Source: Ectobius pallidus (taxonomy: Eukaryota; Arthropoda; Insecta; Blattodea; Ectobiidae). From it: a DNA stretch of 64,000 nucleotides. A program made the translations under genes and the position numbers. The stretch is from NCBI GenBank assembly GCA_964059195.1, contig CAXKWD010000003.1, forward strand, positions 19,760,606 through 19,824,605, given 5' to 3'. This document shows positions 54,561-64,000 of this stretch, piece by piece (within the stretch, counting starts at the first letter, position 1; every line of letters begins with the position of its first letter). The notes under the pieces are model-generated. The model saw only the letters and a list, made by a program, of their open reading frames with translations, ran no database searches and had not been told where the DNA came from.

Positions 54561-55285
54561 AGGCATTCTTCCATTCTTCTTACATATCAATACCATTTAT
54601 TTGTTTATATCTTACAAATTCCAAAACACAATTCTTGGTATTCATTTTTCTTTTAAAACCGTATTTTTTTATTTTTTTCTATTTCCATTGTACTGCCGAA
54701 CGCCTTAGATGTCCATTTCCATTGATAACAATATTGAATTTGAATTTCAATTAAATTTCTATGTTTAAGTTCCATATGTAACAGTTCTTTTCCCTACTGA
54801 TTTGTATGTTATGATCATTATTATTATTATTAACTTATTATTATTGTGATTGGGCTACTACTATTATCATCATCAGTATTATTTTGTTATAATCATTATT
54901 AAAATATACTTACTTTAACTGTTTTATTGATAAAATTTAAGCACTTCAAAAAGGGTGTTAAAATATTTTCATAATATTTCAGAATATTTGCTAGAGCAAG
55001 GAGAACAAAAGAGACATTACAATAGGTTGTGAATGTTCGTATTTCGCAATAAAGATAACTATTTCTCTCGTTGAAAATTGATCGAGCATACTTCATATAC
55101 GATAAAATAAACAACACCGTCATTAGGGTATGTTAGCAAATAATGAGAAGTCGATACAGAAGTACCTGTAGTTTTATCGACTCAATGAAATTACTCGTTG
55201 CTTGCTACTCCAAATAACCGAGACAGATATACAGATTTAGGTAAGAAAATTGAATCTTTATAACATTTATAAAGTCCCAGAATTG
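54561..55285. other. Outer 3' flank of IR-E, no gene
   Basis: 54890-55250 is the inverted counterpart of 1223-1660 in the IR-A flank (atttcgcaataaa, gtcgatacagaagtacctgt). This shows that the receptor units share several kilobases of 3' flank. Confidence 0.55.
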
Positions 55286-55289
55286 TACT

Positions 55290-55795
55290 TTCTGAGATTG
55301 TGTTATGGAATGAAAAATGTAAGTGAGCCTGTCCGTGTGTCTGTATGCGAGATAACTCAAATACGCTTTACCGGATTTTCACGAAACTTGGTATACGCAT
55401 TTGTACCATCCATCGGAAGAAGCCTGTGGATACTGGACCAAATCGGTTGACCGGTACGGGAGTAATGCCCAATTTAGTGCCTATTTTTTGGTAATACATT
55501 AGAAAGAATTTATCAAATGCAAATCACTTTTCATGACTACATATTATTTTACATTGTTCATATACGGCTTTGGAAGTTGCAATACAATAAGCTTTGATAA
55601 ATGACACTACCCACATATTCCTTCACATATGCGCTGCATATTATGCTTATCAAACTTTAGACCTTTGTTCTTCCTTATGCCCTGCTTAAAAAATCGATCT
55701 GGAGCTTAACTCGGAAGTCGATTAAAAAACTGATTTTTTGCATATAATAATTACAATTGACACTGATTAAACAAAAGCATGTTACATCAGTTTAT
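55290..55795 (-). mobile_element. Family-A element upstream of IR-F
   Basis: Nearly complete minus-oriented copy, from ctgagattgtgttatgga to cagtttatctag. Same relative position and orientation to the gene as at A, B and C. Confidence 0.65.
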
Positions 55796-55939
55796 CTAGT
55801 TTTATTAGTATAACATTTGTTGCTTGGCATTTAGTTAAAATAGATTGATACATAAAGAACATTAACGTAATATTTATTATATTAAATATTGCGAGTGTTA
55901 TTTTGTAGAATAAGAAGAAAAGGAAACAGTAGCTAGCCT

Positions 55940-57737
55940 CAGGGCCGTGGAAAGAAAGCAAGGGCCCCAGGGAAAAATTTTCCCGGGCCCCCCTCAAATT
56001 TTAAATTCACTACCCAACTCGCCCTTTATAATGTATGGAACAAAAACATTATCTAATGATGTTACATAATTATTAAATGCCAGAATGGTACCGGTACTTC
56101 ATGAGATTGTCTGGTAGACAGGACTGTCTGACTCTGTCTGTGTGTCTGTAAGCGCTATAACTCAAATACGCTATATCCGATTTTCATAAAACTTGGTATA
56201 TCATGTATAACGCCCATGGGACGATGCCTATTGATTTTGGACTAAATCGGTTAACCGATGCCGGGCAGGAAACGGAAAAATAGATTAAAATGCTCTAATT
56301 AAGAACAATTTTATCTGTATGTACCAGTTTAATCTTTTGAAAATTATTATTTTAAATGCCGAACGCTAGTGAGGTCTACAGTTGAATCCAAAAGAATTTG
56401 TGCTTCTACTTTAAAAAAATAGCAATTTTTCTTCAAGATTAATCCGTTTCAGATCAACTGATAATTCCGTGTCACCGTTATACGACAGGGCAATGCAGAT
56501 AAAATAAAACCAGGTAAACTGATATAACCAAGTGCCAGTATGTTTTTTTTTTAATCAGTGATACACGCAATTATGATAGGCCCATGCATAAAAGTTATTT
56601 TTGTAATAGATGTCCGAGTTAACTCCAAAAACAAAATGTGCCGCCAATAATAATAATGATGCAATAGACCTACGATTCGCTGATATCTCTGTTTCAATTT
56701 AAAGCAACCTTAAAGGTTATGAATGAATAATAAGCATATGAAATCTATCTGTCAGAAATTACATTAGGTATATTGCTGCACAGGAACGATAAGAAAAATA
56801 CTCACAGTAAAATATAGCCTAATGTAAATATCGGTAGTCTACATAACCATAGAATACACATTATAATATCAATATTCAACGGCTAGTTGTTATAAATCGT
56901 TTATTTAAGTTATTATTTAGCCACACTGACATCGTTATGAAGAAACAAATCAATGAAGGCTGCTAACAATATGAATAAACAATTGGCGATTTGTTAAGTT
57001 TTTTTAATAAGCTTACATTGTGGGCCTTGAAAGAATATTGATTACAAAATTAATATTGATATACGCGTTACTTCGGTACCGATCAACCGATTTGGCCCTA
57101 ATTCAATAGGCTTGTACCCAAAAACGTCATAAATTCGTATACCAAGTTTCAAGAAAATCCGATAAAGCGTATTTGAGTTATCCACGCCTTTGTGATATAT
57201 TACCATAAAAAGGCACTAAATTGGGCATTATTCCGGTACCGTCCAACCGATCTGGTCCAATATCAATAGACATCTTCCCATGGACATTATAAATAGGTAT
57301 TCCAAGTTTCATGAAAATCCGATAAAGCGTATGTGAGTTATGGCGCCTTTAAAATATACACTAAATTGGGTTTTACTCCGGTACTGGTGAACCGATTTGG
57401 TCCAATTTCAATAGGGTTCTTCCCATGGACATTATAAACGCGTATACCAAGTTTCATTAAAATTCGATAAAGCGTATTTGAGTTAGAGCGCGTACAGACA
57501 CACGGACGGACGGACGGACGGGCAGGCATTTTTCGTCCCCCACACAATCTCATAAAGTACCATACTGGCACTTAATAAACACATAAAACATAACTTAGCT
57601 GTTTATTGGCTTGTAACCAATTTTATTTTAGAGTAAATTTAGAAAGTAACAAATAAAAACCAGGTCGGCCGGGCCCCCTTTTAGGGTCCGGGCCCCGGGG
57701 CTACAGCCCCGGCTGCCCCTCCCTCTCGTCGGGCCTG
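55940..57737. mobile_element. hAT-like insertion in the IR-F promoter, 8-bp target duplication GCTAGCCT
   Basis: GCTAGCCT lies at 55932-55939 and 57738-57745. The uninserted sequence (inverse of aggctagctactgtttcc) is present at about 11777 and 30748. The ends are CAGGGCCG / CAGGCCCG with GC-rich subterminal gggccc sequences. The interior is packed with family-A fragments (56085-56275, 56505-56640, 57060-57195, 57190-57340, 57345-57575). No transposase. It separates the distal IR-F flank from exon 1 by 1.8 kb. Confidence 0.8.
57060..57575 (+). mobile_element. Three tandem family-A right-hand fragments
   Basis: The block accgatttggtccaa...atgaaaatccgataaagcgt repeats three times in the same orientation. 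The last copy continues to the terminal ccatactggcact. Confidence 0.7.
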
Positions 57738-57745
57738 GCTAGCCT

Positions 57746-57962
57746 GATACGATTTCACAATAAAAATAACTTCCTTGTTTCCAGCTGTTAGTATACTTTT
57801 GCTAGACGCTTTCCAGCACATTATAACTCCCTGTATGTAACACTACCACTAATTATATTGTCATTACTGAAGCTTTATTGTGTGTTGTCAATAAGGAACA
57901 CCGGCTGTGTACATCATTGTATTTGATATTTCACACAGACAAGACATAAAAAAGTTTAAGAC
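57746..57962 (+). promoter_or_regulatory. Conserved 5' flank of IR-F
   Basis: gatacgatttcacaat, the ttgtgtgttgtcaataagga block and tatttcacacagacaagaca precede the ATG in the same order as in the other units. Confidence 0.5.
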
Positions 57963-57995
57963 ATGGAAAATTCGAAGGTAACCACCGTATTTCAG
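57963..57995 (+). CDS. IR-F: exon 1 (MENSKVTTVFQ)
   Basis: 11 codons ending CAG, donor gtaaat at 57996, phase-0 join to LFVWVLGARAMG at 59783 over a 1,787-bp intron. Two substitutions against IR-D. Open and splice-competent even though exon 2 is frameshifted. Confidence 0.75.
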
Positions 57996-59051
57996 GTAAA
58001 TTTTAATTTGCTTATTTTTTTGTTCAAAAGTTTAATAGGGATGCGAATTCAAGCTAACTAGTTACAAAGTCTCTTATCATGCGCACAATTCATGCTGTTT
58101 TGTTATTAGGCTACTCCTTATGGGGAGCATTTCTTTACAGGATTTGTACTAACTTAGTTTCATGAATTGTTTTGATCATTCTAAAAAGGATACATAACAA
58201 AATGAATGGTACAAAATATGTTGCACAAACTTTATCACATATACGTGTTAATATTTGTATTATTGAAGTTTTTAGGTTGACAAAATAAACTGATACATAG
58301 GCTGCTATAAAAAGATAATATACACCTCTTGGTTAAATAGAAGTTACCGATTTTCTCCTTACAGTTTCCAGCTATTTAGGTCAAATTTTTTGGGCCACTA
58401 ATCTTTTCCGCCCTAAGACATTTCGGTCAAAGTGACATTTAGGTAGGACGACACTGTGGCCGGTGTGATCCAGGTCATCTATCTCCTTAGTCAGACACTT
58501 GGAAGGTTATCTCTGGCTATTCTGCCAGTTTGGGCTATGTTGCAAGTGCATTGCCAGAAACCTAATTGTTCAGAATAAGTTTACTCAGTATAGATGTTAT
58601 TGTAAACCTCTCTTCGTTCTGTATGAAATTTTAACAATTATAAATCATAATTTATTAGATCTCTTAGTACATGTCCAAAATAGGGGCCACCGTTGGGGGA
58701 GTTAGGTAATTTCTGCACCCTAACTGTAGCCTACGTTTTATCATGTAAGGCTTATGTATAGGGTTTGGTTGTTACTAACCTAAAGAAGGGGAAAATATGA
58801 CTGCAAATATGCCCTGAAAAATCACTAACTATGACCTGAAAATCCTCTACGTGACCTAATATATAACGTATTTTTAAGAAATAAATGTCTCTAATTTTCA
58901 ACGTTTAAAGACACTAAAGCCTTACATCTAATGAATTCTATCAGATAATAGCTTTTTATTTTTATTACAAACACTCGTAATAACATAACTCGTAATAATA
59001 AACTAGAACAAAGAGAGGTTTTAAAACTTTATTCTATAAACGTTTAATAAG

Positions 59052-59550
59052 TAGGGATGAAAATCGATTAAAATTTTCAATCGAGTTAATGCTTGACTTT
59101 AATCGATTAATCGACCGATTAATCGACTGATTAATCGACAAACAGGTCGGTATTTAAACGAAACAAAAGTGTACATTTAATATTGTTTTACACGTTTAAT
59201 AACTACTACACTACAGATAATCAGAAGAAATCCTGAATTAATGAATACCATTATCAGTTAACTAGTGAAAAAATATATACAAAACTTACATTTCCGGTTA
59301 CTTTTTCAGCCAAGACTTGAGATACAGGAGTTTGTTGACATTTGAATGTTCAAGAGACGACCGTACCTTGTTTACAATAATAAAAACTCTCTCACTTGGC
59401 ACTGAGAAAGGAGTTTGGTCATTTGACCCATTTCTCGAAAAAGTTTTTCAGAATTCGACTAAACCGATTAACCGGAAAAAGTAATTGATCGACGATTAAA
59501 TGTTTAATCGATTAATCGAGCCGATTAACCGATTAATCGGTACAGCCCTA
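59052..59550. mobile_element. 499-bp hAT element in IR-F intron 1, 8-bp target duplication TTAATAAG
   Basis: TTAATAAG lies at 59044-59051 and 59551-59558. The ends are TAGGGATG / TAGGGCTG. Both subterminal regions carry clustered palindromes CGATTAATCG. A short DQ-less interior with no transposase. Confidence 0.88.
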
Positions 59551-59609
59551 TTAATAAGAAATCCCTTCTATGATATGAATGAATTTTTAAAAATGCTGGG
59601 GGATAAGTC

Positions 59610-59725
59610 AGCCAATGTGTAAAATCAACTCAAACCCTTAGGGTCTCCATGGCCCATATAGGGAACAGTTTACTTTATTTTGTTTTTATAACAGTCTTTA
59701 CTGTATGTGTGGAACAATAAATACC
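59610..59725 (+). mobile_element. SINE 3' remnant before the IR-F acceptor
   Basis: tcaactcaaacccttagggt, a tatagggaacagtttacttt block and an aacaataaata tail. Homologous to 49155-49255. Confidence 0.5.
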
Positions 59726-59782
59726 CAAGTTATAAAAAATATACGATTATAAAATAGTTATTATATTTGCCTTCGTTTTCAG

Positions 59783-61847
59783 TTATTTGTATGGGTGCTA
59801 GGAGCAAGAGCCATGGGGCAAATTCCACTTGAAACGAACGACAACTTCATAAGTGACTGCACTTCAGAAATCATGAGACGACTAATCCCTGCGGGGAAAA
59901 CTGTTCTTATCTTCGAATCTCCGATTAAATTCCATTATAGTAACAATTTAATGTCCATATATGCCGATATGGAATCTCTTCCTGACATAACATTGGACGA
60001 TCCGTTCGAATGTTCTGATGAATTGCATAAAAATGTTGTCATAAGTCTCAATACTGTTGCAAACTGGACATTAAAGATGTATGAAGACAATCAGTTTGTC
60101 TACAAACTTATAATTAAAAGAGACGACGACTTGAGTAAACTAATTGAGAAATTGCATTATCTGAATAGATGGCTGATTTTGCTGACACCAGTACCGTTTA
60201 AATTTAATCTTGTACAGTACGCAAACTATGACGCCTACATTCTGGTCTTAAACATAGATAAGAAGGCTGCAATAAGAGATACACTCGTACATAAAGGAGA
60301 TTATATTCCGTCAGTTGGACGCACTGACGGAATCTGGATATACCAACTTAAAAGCACTACACATTCTTCTGTTTACGGGAAATCCTGTCTCTAGGGATAT
60401 CTTGAGATTTGCGATTTACATCCTGCATCAATTAGGTGGAAAACATGTCATTGCACTCTATCGTAACAAGGAAGTAGTTAAAGCATATTCATGGAGCCCT
60501 TATCAGCGACCTTCAGGTAAATGTGGAAACTTTCAGAAAATGCATATTGTATACACCTGTCGTTACGTACATAAAAGACCACAAATTGCAACAGTTAAAA
60601 GAAAGAATAGTGACGGCGTTATACAGAAGGGTATTGATCTATCTATAGATTTGTCGGGTTGTTATTTATACTACGACGCTTCTGATGTTGGATTTGCCAC
60701 GGAAGATAACCCTTGGGGACGTCCTCTAATCGCCGATTTCGAAGAAAATCTCAGCCGTTATATGGGAATGTTGAGTGTGTATACGCCTGTTAAATTGATT
60801 GAGAGAGAGATGGCAACAAGAAGAATTCAGATGGTTGATACGAAGAGCCCAGGCATAGCCCATAGGCAAGAAAAAGGAATATACTTTCACACAGAAGAAT
60901 ACACATTTTTTGTGCCGTTAGCAGAGAAATACCCCCGATGGAAAAGCATGTCCAGGGTTTTCACCACATCGGCGTGGGCGATGATATTTGTGTCAATCCT
61001 TGTAGCAGGTATAGGGTTTAAGCTACTGTCCTCATTTACTCTCAGCAAGGACCATGGGGGATACAATGATACTGTGCACTGTTTGGCCGACACTTGGGCT
61101 GTGATGTTATGCATTGGGGTAAACAAAATGCCTCGAACAACACTTCTAAGTATATTGTTTGCAAGCTGGGTCATATATTCTATTGGTGTAACTACTGTTT
61201 TCCAAGCTCATGTTACCACATACCTATTCGAACCTGGATTTCTACATCAAGTTGACAAATTCGAAGAGCTGGGTGATTTCAATTTATCTTTTTATAATGT
61301 AGAGCTTTTTGAAAAGTTCGTTGACGAATACGGATCCCATACTAGAAATCGTTCGTTCTATGTGCAAGATCCTCAAGACGCTTTCTTTTTTGCTGTCTTA
61401 GTACCCAGAATTGCTGTATTTTCCACAAGGGCACAGTATGAATTTTTTCGTGTTTATTGGCATATATATTATTCAAAGCACTGCAATAAAAATCTGAAAC
61501 AACTACACCAGTTCAGCGAAACTATGTTTCATAGACATGTGGGTGTGTACTTCATTTCAGACGAACTTTTGCAGGGCAAACTAAAGAAATTCATGACTGG
61601 AATGGTTGAAGGGGGCATGTCCGGGAAAGTTTTTGAATATAGACTTGATATCGAATTGGTGAAGTACGCTGCGAAATATAATTTGGCGGAAGAAGAATAC
61701 GTTCCGATGTCATTAACACATCTTCAGTCGCCTATATACTTTTATTTAATGGGTTTGGCTCTTAGCTTGTTTTTGTTTCTCGTGGAATTATGTGTGTATT
61801 ATAGAAGAAACTTCACCAGGTTTGTAAGGATTTCGAATTGGTATTAA
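59783..61847 (+). pseudogene. IR-F: ionotropic receptor exon 2 with a single +1 frameshift
   Basis: 2,065 nt, exactly one more than in A, B and D. Compared with IR-D, one extra base sits at about 60271-60276 (gcaataagagatac against gcaaatgagatac), after the ILVLNIDKKAA codons. The first frame then runs out at 60394, while the correct frame is open from about 60276 to the stop at 61847. All other features are intact: WSPYQRPSG, TEEYTFFVPLAEKYPRW, TM1 WAMIFVSILVAGIGF, TM2, TM3 and the VRISNWY end. The pore loop is altered to TWAVMLCIGVNK. It is either a very young pseudogene or an assembly/sequencing error in an AT-rich spot. No splice or recoding signal is evident that would rescue it. Confidence 0.85.
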
Positions 61848-62298
61848 TATGTTCATTGGTGGAAATATCTACGCCTACCAAATACACTAAGTATTTACAT
61901 AATTTAGGAAAATTTCTAAACTTAAAGAAGGGTGATGGTAGAAAGTTAAGATAGATTACTAAGAAGTTAGAAGATTCTATCAATTAATATTTGGGATCAA
62001 TTTTGGATTTCGATAGAAAAGATTAGTGTGAGAAGGAAATAAAGATATATGTGCAGGAAAGAGAGCATCTCGCATGTTAATGGTTGCACGAAATATTGAG
62101 AGGGATTTCTAGACTATTTCTGCTATATAATTGAAATTTAATACATTAACTAAAATCTAAATAATAAAGATAAGATTTTTAAGTTTCGGTTTAATATATC
62201 AATTTTTTCAGTAATTCTTTTTGTTTATTTTATTTAGTGCTGTCACTAAATTGAATGTTTAGTTTACTGTATCCTGGCAATAAAACCTAATCTTTAAA
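61848..62298. other. IR-F 3' flank
   Basis: Homologous to 47285-47700 and 51401-51790 (tttgggatcaattttgga, agatatatgtgcaggaaaga). No gene. Confidence 0.5.
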
Positions 62299-62469
62299 TT
62301 AATGATTTATGTATAGCGTAGAGCTTTATCACTGGTACTCACTACTAAATTGCGGTGTTGCTGAAGATGGCCGCTCCATGCGGTTGAAAGCGCTCCAACA
62401 GGTAACAAAATACCGCAATTTAGTAGTGAGTACCAGTGATAAAGCTCTACGCTATACATAAATCATTAA
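62299..62469. mobile_element. Perfect 58-bp-arm fold-back element
   Basis: 62299-62356 and 62412-62469 are exact reverse complements around a 55-bp GC-richer loop (gatggccgctccatgcgg). Absent from the corresponding flanks of D and E, so it is a recent MITE-like insertion. The target duplication is not resolvable. Confidence 0.85.
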
Positions 62470-62914
62470 GATTATCGCTACAGAATGGACAAAACTCAAG
62501 ACTTTATATTAATCAAAACATAAAATACATCAAAACATGAAACGCACTAGTTGCCAGGAAACAATTCCTCAATCATATAAAGATTAAAGTACCTTTACTT
62601 TTGTGGCAGAAGATATAATTTATGAATTTATATGAAAATTGAAATTGAGAAAACAAGCTATTGACGCCAACATTCGTTGACATGTGTGCATGTACTTAAA
62701 ATTTAATGTCCACCTTCCCTTGCACTCAATTGACATAAAATTTTACAGTTACTGCTAAATCCTTTTGCCATAAAGTCCAAAAGAAGGAATATTATACAAA
62801 AATTACTAAACCAACACCTTTTCCATACCTTAGATTAAATTATTTTATATTAAGAACTTTTAAATAAAATAGTGTATATATATATAGGCCTACTTTGAAA
62901 CTGTGTCTATATAT

Positions 62915-63250
62915 GTCATGGACTTTAGTAAGAAAGGAAAAAATTATTGACTATCGAAACAGATATCTGGAGGGGAGCAAAAAGAATATAAAGTAGGGAG
63001 AATATTTTAAATTAAAGAGTTAGATAAAATAACGGAGGTTGGAAAAAGTTACAGAAATAATTTAAGTAATGAAATTAATGTATTTTGAACATGTGACGAG
63101 GATGAAGGATAAGAGGTATATATTACATGAAGTGTAGAGAAAATCGGCAAACCGTGTTAACAATAGACGGCTGGTGTTAGAATTATGATCACGTGGGAGG
63201 TAACAGAATATGGAATTTTGTGGAGAGGCAGAACGTCCTTGGGCTGAAGA
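62915..63250 (+). mobile_element. Decayed LINE RT relic in the IR-F 3' flank
   Basis: Paralogue of 52770-53120 with the KKLLTIETDIWRGAKRI-like stretch and later ILKHVTRMK-like residues. Broken by stops. Confidence 0.55.
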
Positions 63251-63784
63251 ATAACTACTGTTCCAAATAAGAAAAGTTGAAATCTTCTTTTGATGTAGGT
63301 ATTTAGTCATTGCTAAACGAGAAATGAACTTGAGAATATAAAACTGAATTGATTTACATTAATTACATACTGTATACTATAAGTTGAATATGTTCCAGTA
63401 TCAGAACTTTGTATAAATTGCTTTATAATTTATAAACGGCGTTTTCTCTCTAACACAAGCATTAGATACTCTGGTGATGCCAGTTTGAAATATTTGATCT
63501 ACAGTTTTGTTTTATTTACTACGGAAGTTGGAAGTTATTCATGTTTATTTTTATCTGTTGGATGATTTTTCTACCAGTTTTTTATGTACTAGTTTGCTTG
63601 TTTGTTTGTTTGTTTAATTGTAAATCAATATAACCTTAAATGTAAATGTGATAAAATTATTATATTATTAAAAAATAAATATGCCCCCAGTCTCTCATGT
63701 GAACACAATAGTCAGAGTTCTCTAACCTAACACAATTTATAAATTTAGCAAGTTTTTGACTATCAAATCGAAAGAGAACTACAG
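63251..63784. other. Outer 3' flank of IR-F, no gene
   Basis: Collinear with 53215-53330 and 54060-54300, which lie either side of the 53340-53880 insertion, and inverted relative to 2620-3600. Confidence 0.5.
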
Positions 63785-64000
63785 TTTTATTATTATTAAT
63801 ATTAATATTTTTATTAATATTAATATTATTATTAATATTAATATTATTATTTTATTTTATATATATATAATGTACGATGTTAACATATTTTTGTGCTATT
63901 GTTTCCTCCATTCGTCTCTGTCAATCCAATCCATATATAGTAGTTCTCTTTCTTTCATTCCTGTATTGATCTCCTGCATTCTCGAGTTTCGAGGCCTGCC
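63785..64000 (-). mobile_element. LINE 3' end with (AAT)n tail, cut by the window edge
   Basis: AAT/ATT tail at 63785-63855, then the minus-strand GRPRNS..M.EINTGMKEREL-type C-terminus. Homologous to 54180-54560. Confidence 0.55.

Noticed and set aside
1..64000. tRNA, rRNA or CRISPR-like arrays
   Set aside because: None seen. The regularly repeated segments are dispersed transposon copies, and the tRNA-like boxes belong to SINEs.

Overview
This is eukaryotic, AT-rich, repeat-dense DNA from an insect. The best guess is a cockroach or other blattodean. That is an inference from the long tandem array of intron-poor, lineage-expanded ionotropic receptors (IRs) and the repeat-rich noncoding DNA; there is no species marker. 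The window is one IR gene cluster of six paralogues, here called IR-A to IR-F: A (exon 2 at 5381-7444, -), B (18795-20858, -), C (33941-36007, -), D (45221-47284, +), E (49313-51400, +) and F (59783-61847, +, frameshifted). No other host gene is recognisable. Everything else is transposable elements, their relics, microsatellites and paralogous flank.

Gene structure: each receptor is a roughly 2.06 kb exon that begins right after a conserved acceptor (cttcgttttcag) and has no sensible in-frame ATG at its start. I found a matching 33-nt first exon upstream of five of the six genes. It reads MANTKTTTVFQ or MENTKATTVFQ, ends in CAG or AAG followed by gtaaat, and is in phase 0. Joining the two gives a continuous signal-peptide-like N-terminus and a protein of about 698 residues. 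The protein has S1, TM1, pore loop, TM2, S2, TM3 and a short C-tail. IR-B has two candidate first exons. IR-E has none, because its promoter and exon 1 appear deleted. IR-F carries a single +1 frameshift. IR-E has a 1-nt deletion near its C-terminus.

Layout: 1-1958 is outer 3' flank of IR-A with tandemly repeated elements. 1959-15390 and 15391 to about 33570 are two copies of a tandem duplication with a 13.4 kb period, carrying IR-A and IR-B. About 33570-38640 is the IR-C unit. 38640-44600 is a transposon-rich spacer between the divergently oriented halves, holding a 5'-truncated RTE-like LINE at 41938-43102. 44600-47950 is IR-D, 47950-55800 is IR-E and its 3' flank, and 55800-64000 is IR-F and its 3' flank. 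The halves point away from each other, so IR-C and IR-D are head to head.

The A/B duplication works as a natural filled-site/empty-site experiment. It defines exact ends and target-site duplications for a Helitron, several hAT elements, a mariner deletion derivative and MITEs. Hand comparison also suggests that the IR-A and IR-B coding exons differ far more (about 7-12 % in three samples) than their flanks (about 1.5-2 %). IR-A carries a stretch nearly identical to IR-C, which points to ectopic gene conversion and/or diversifying selection on the receptor exons. All comparisons were made by eye on samples and should be recomputed.
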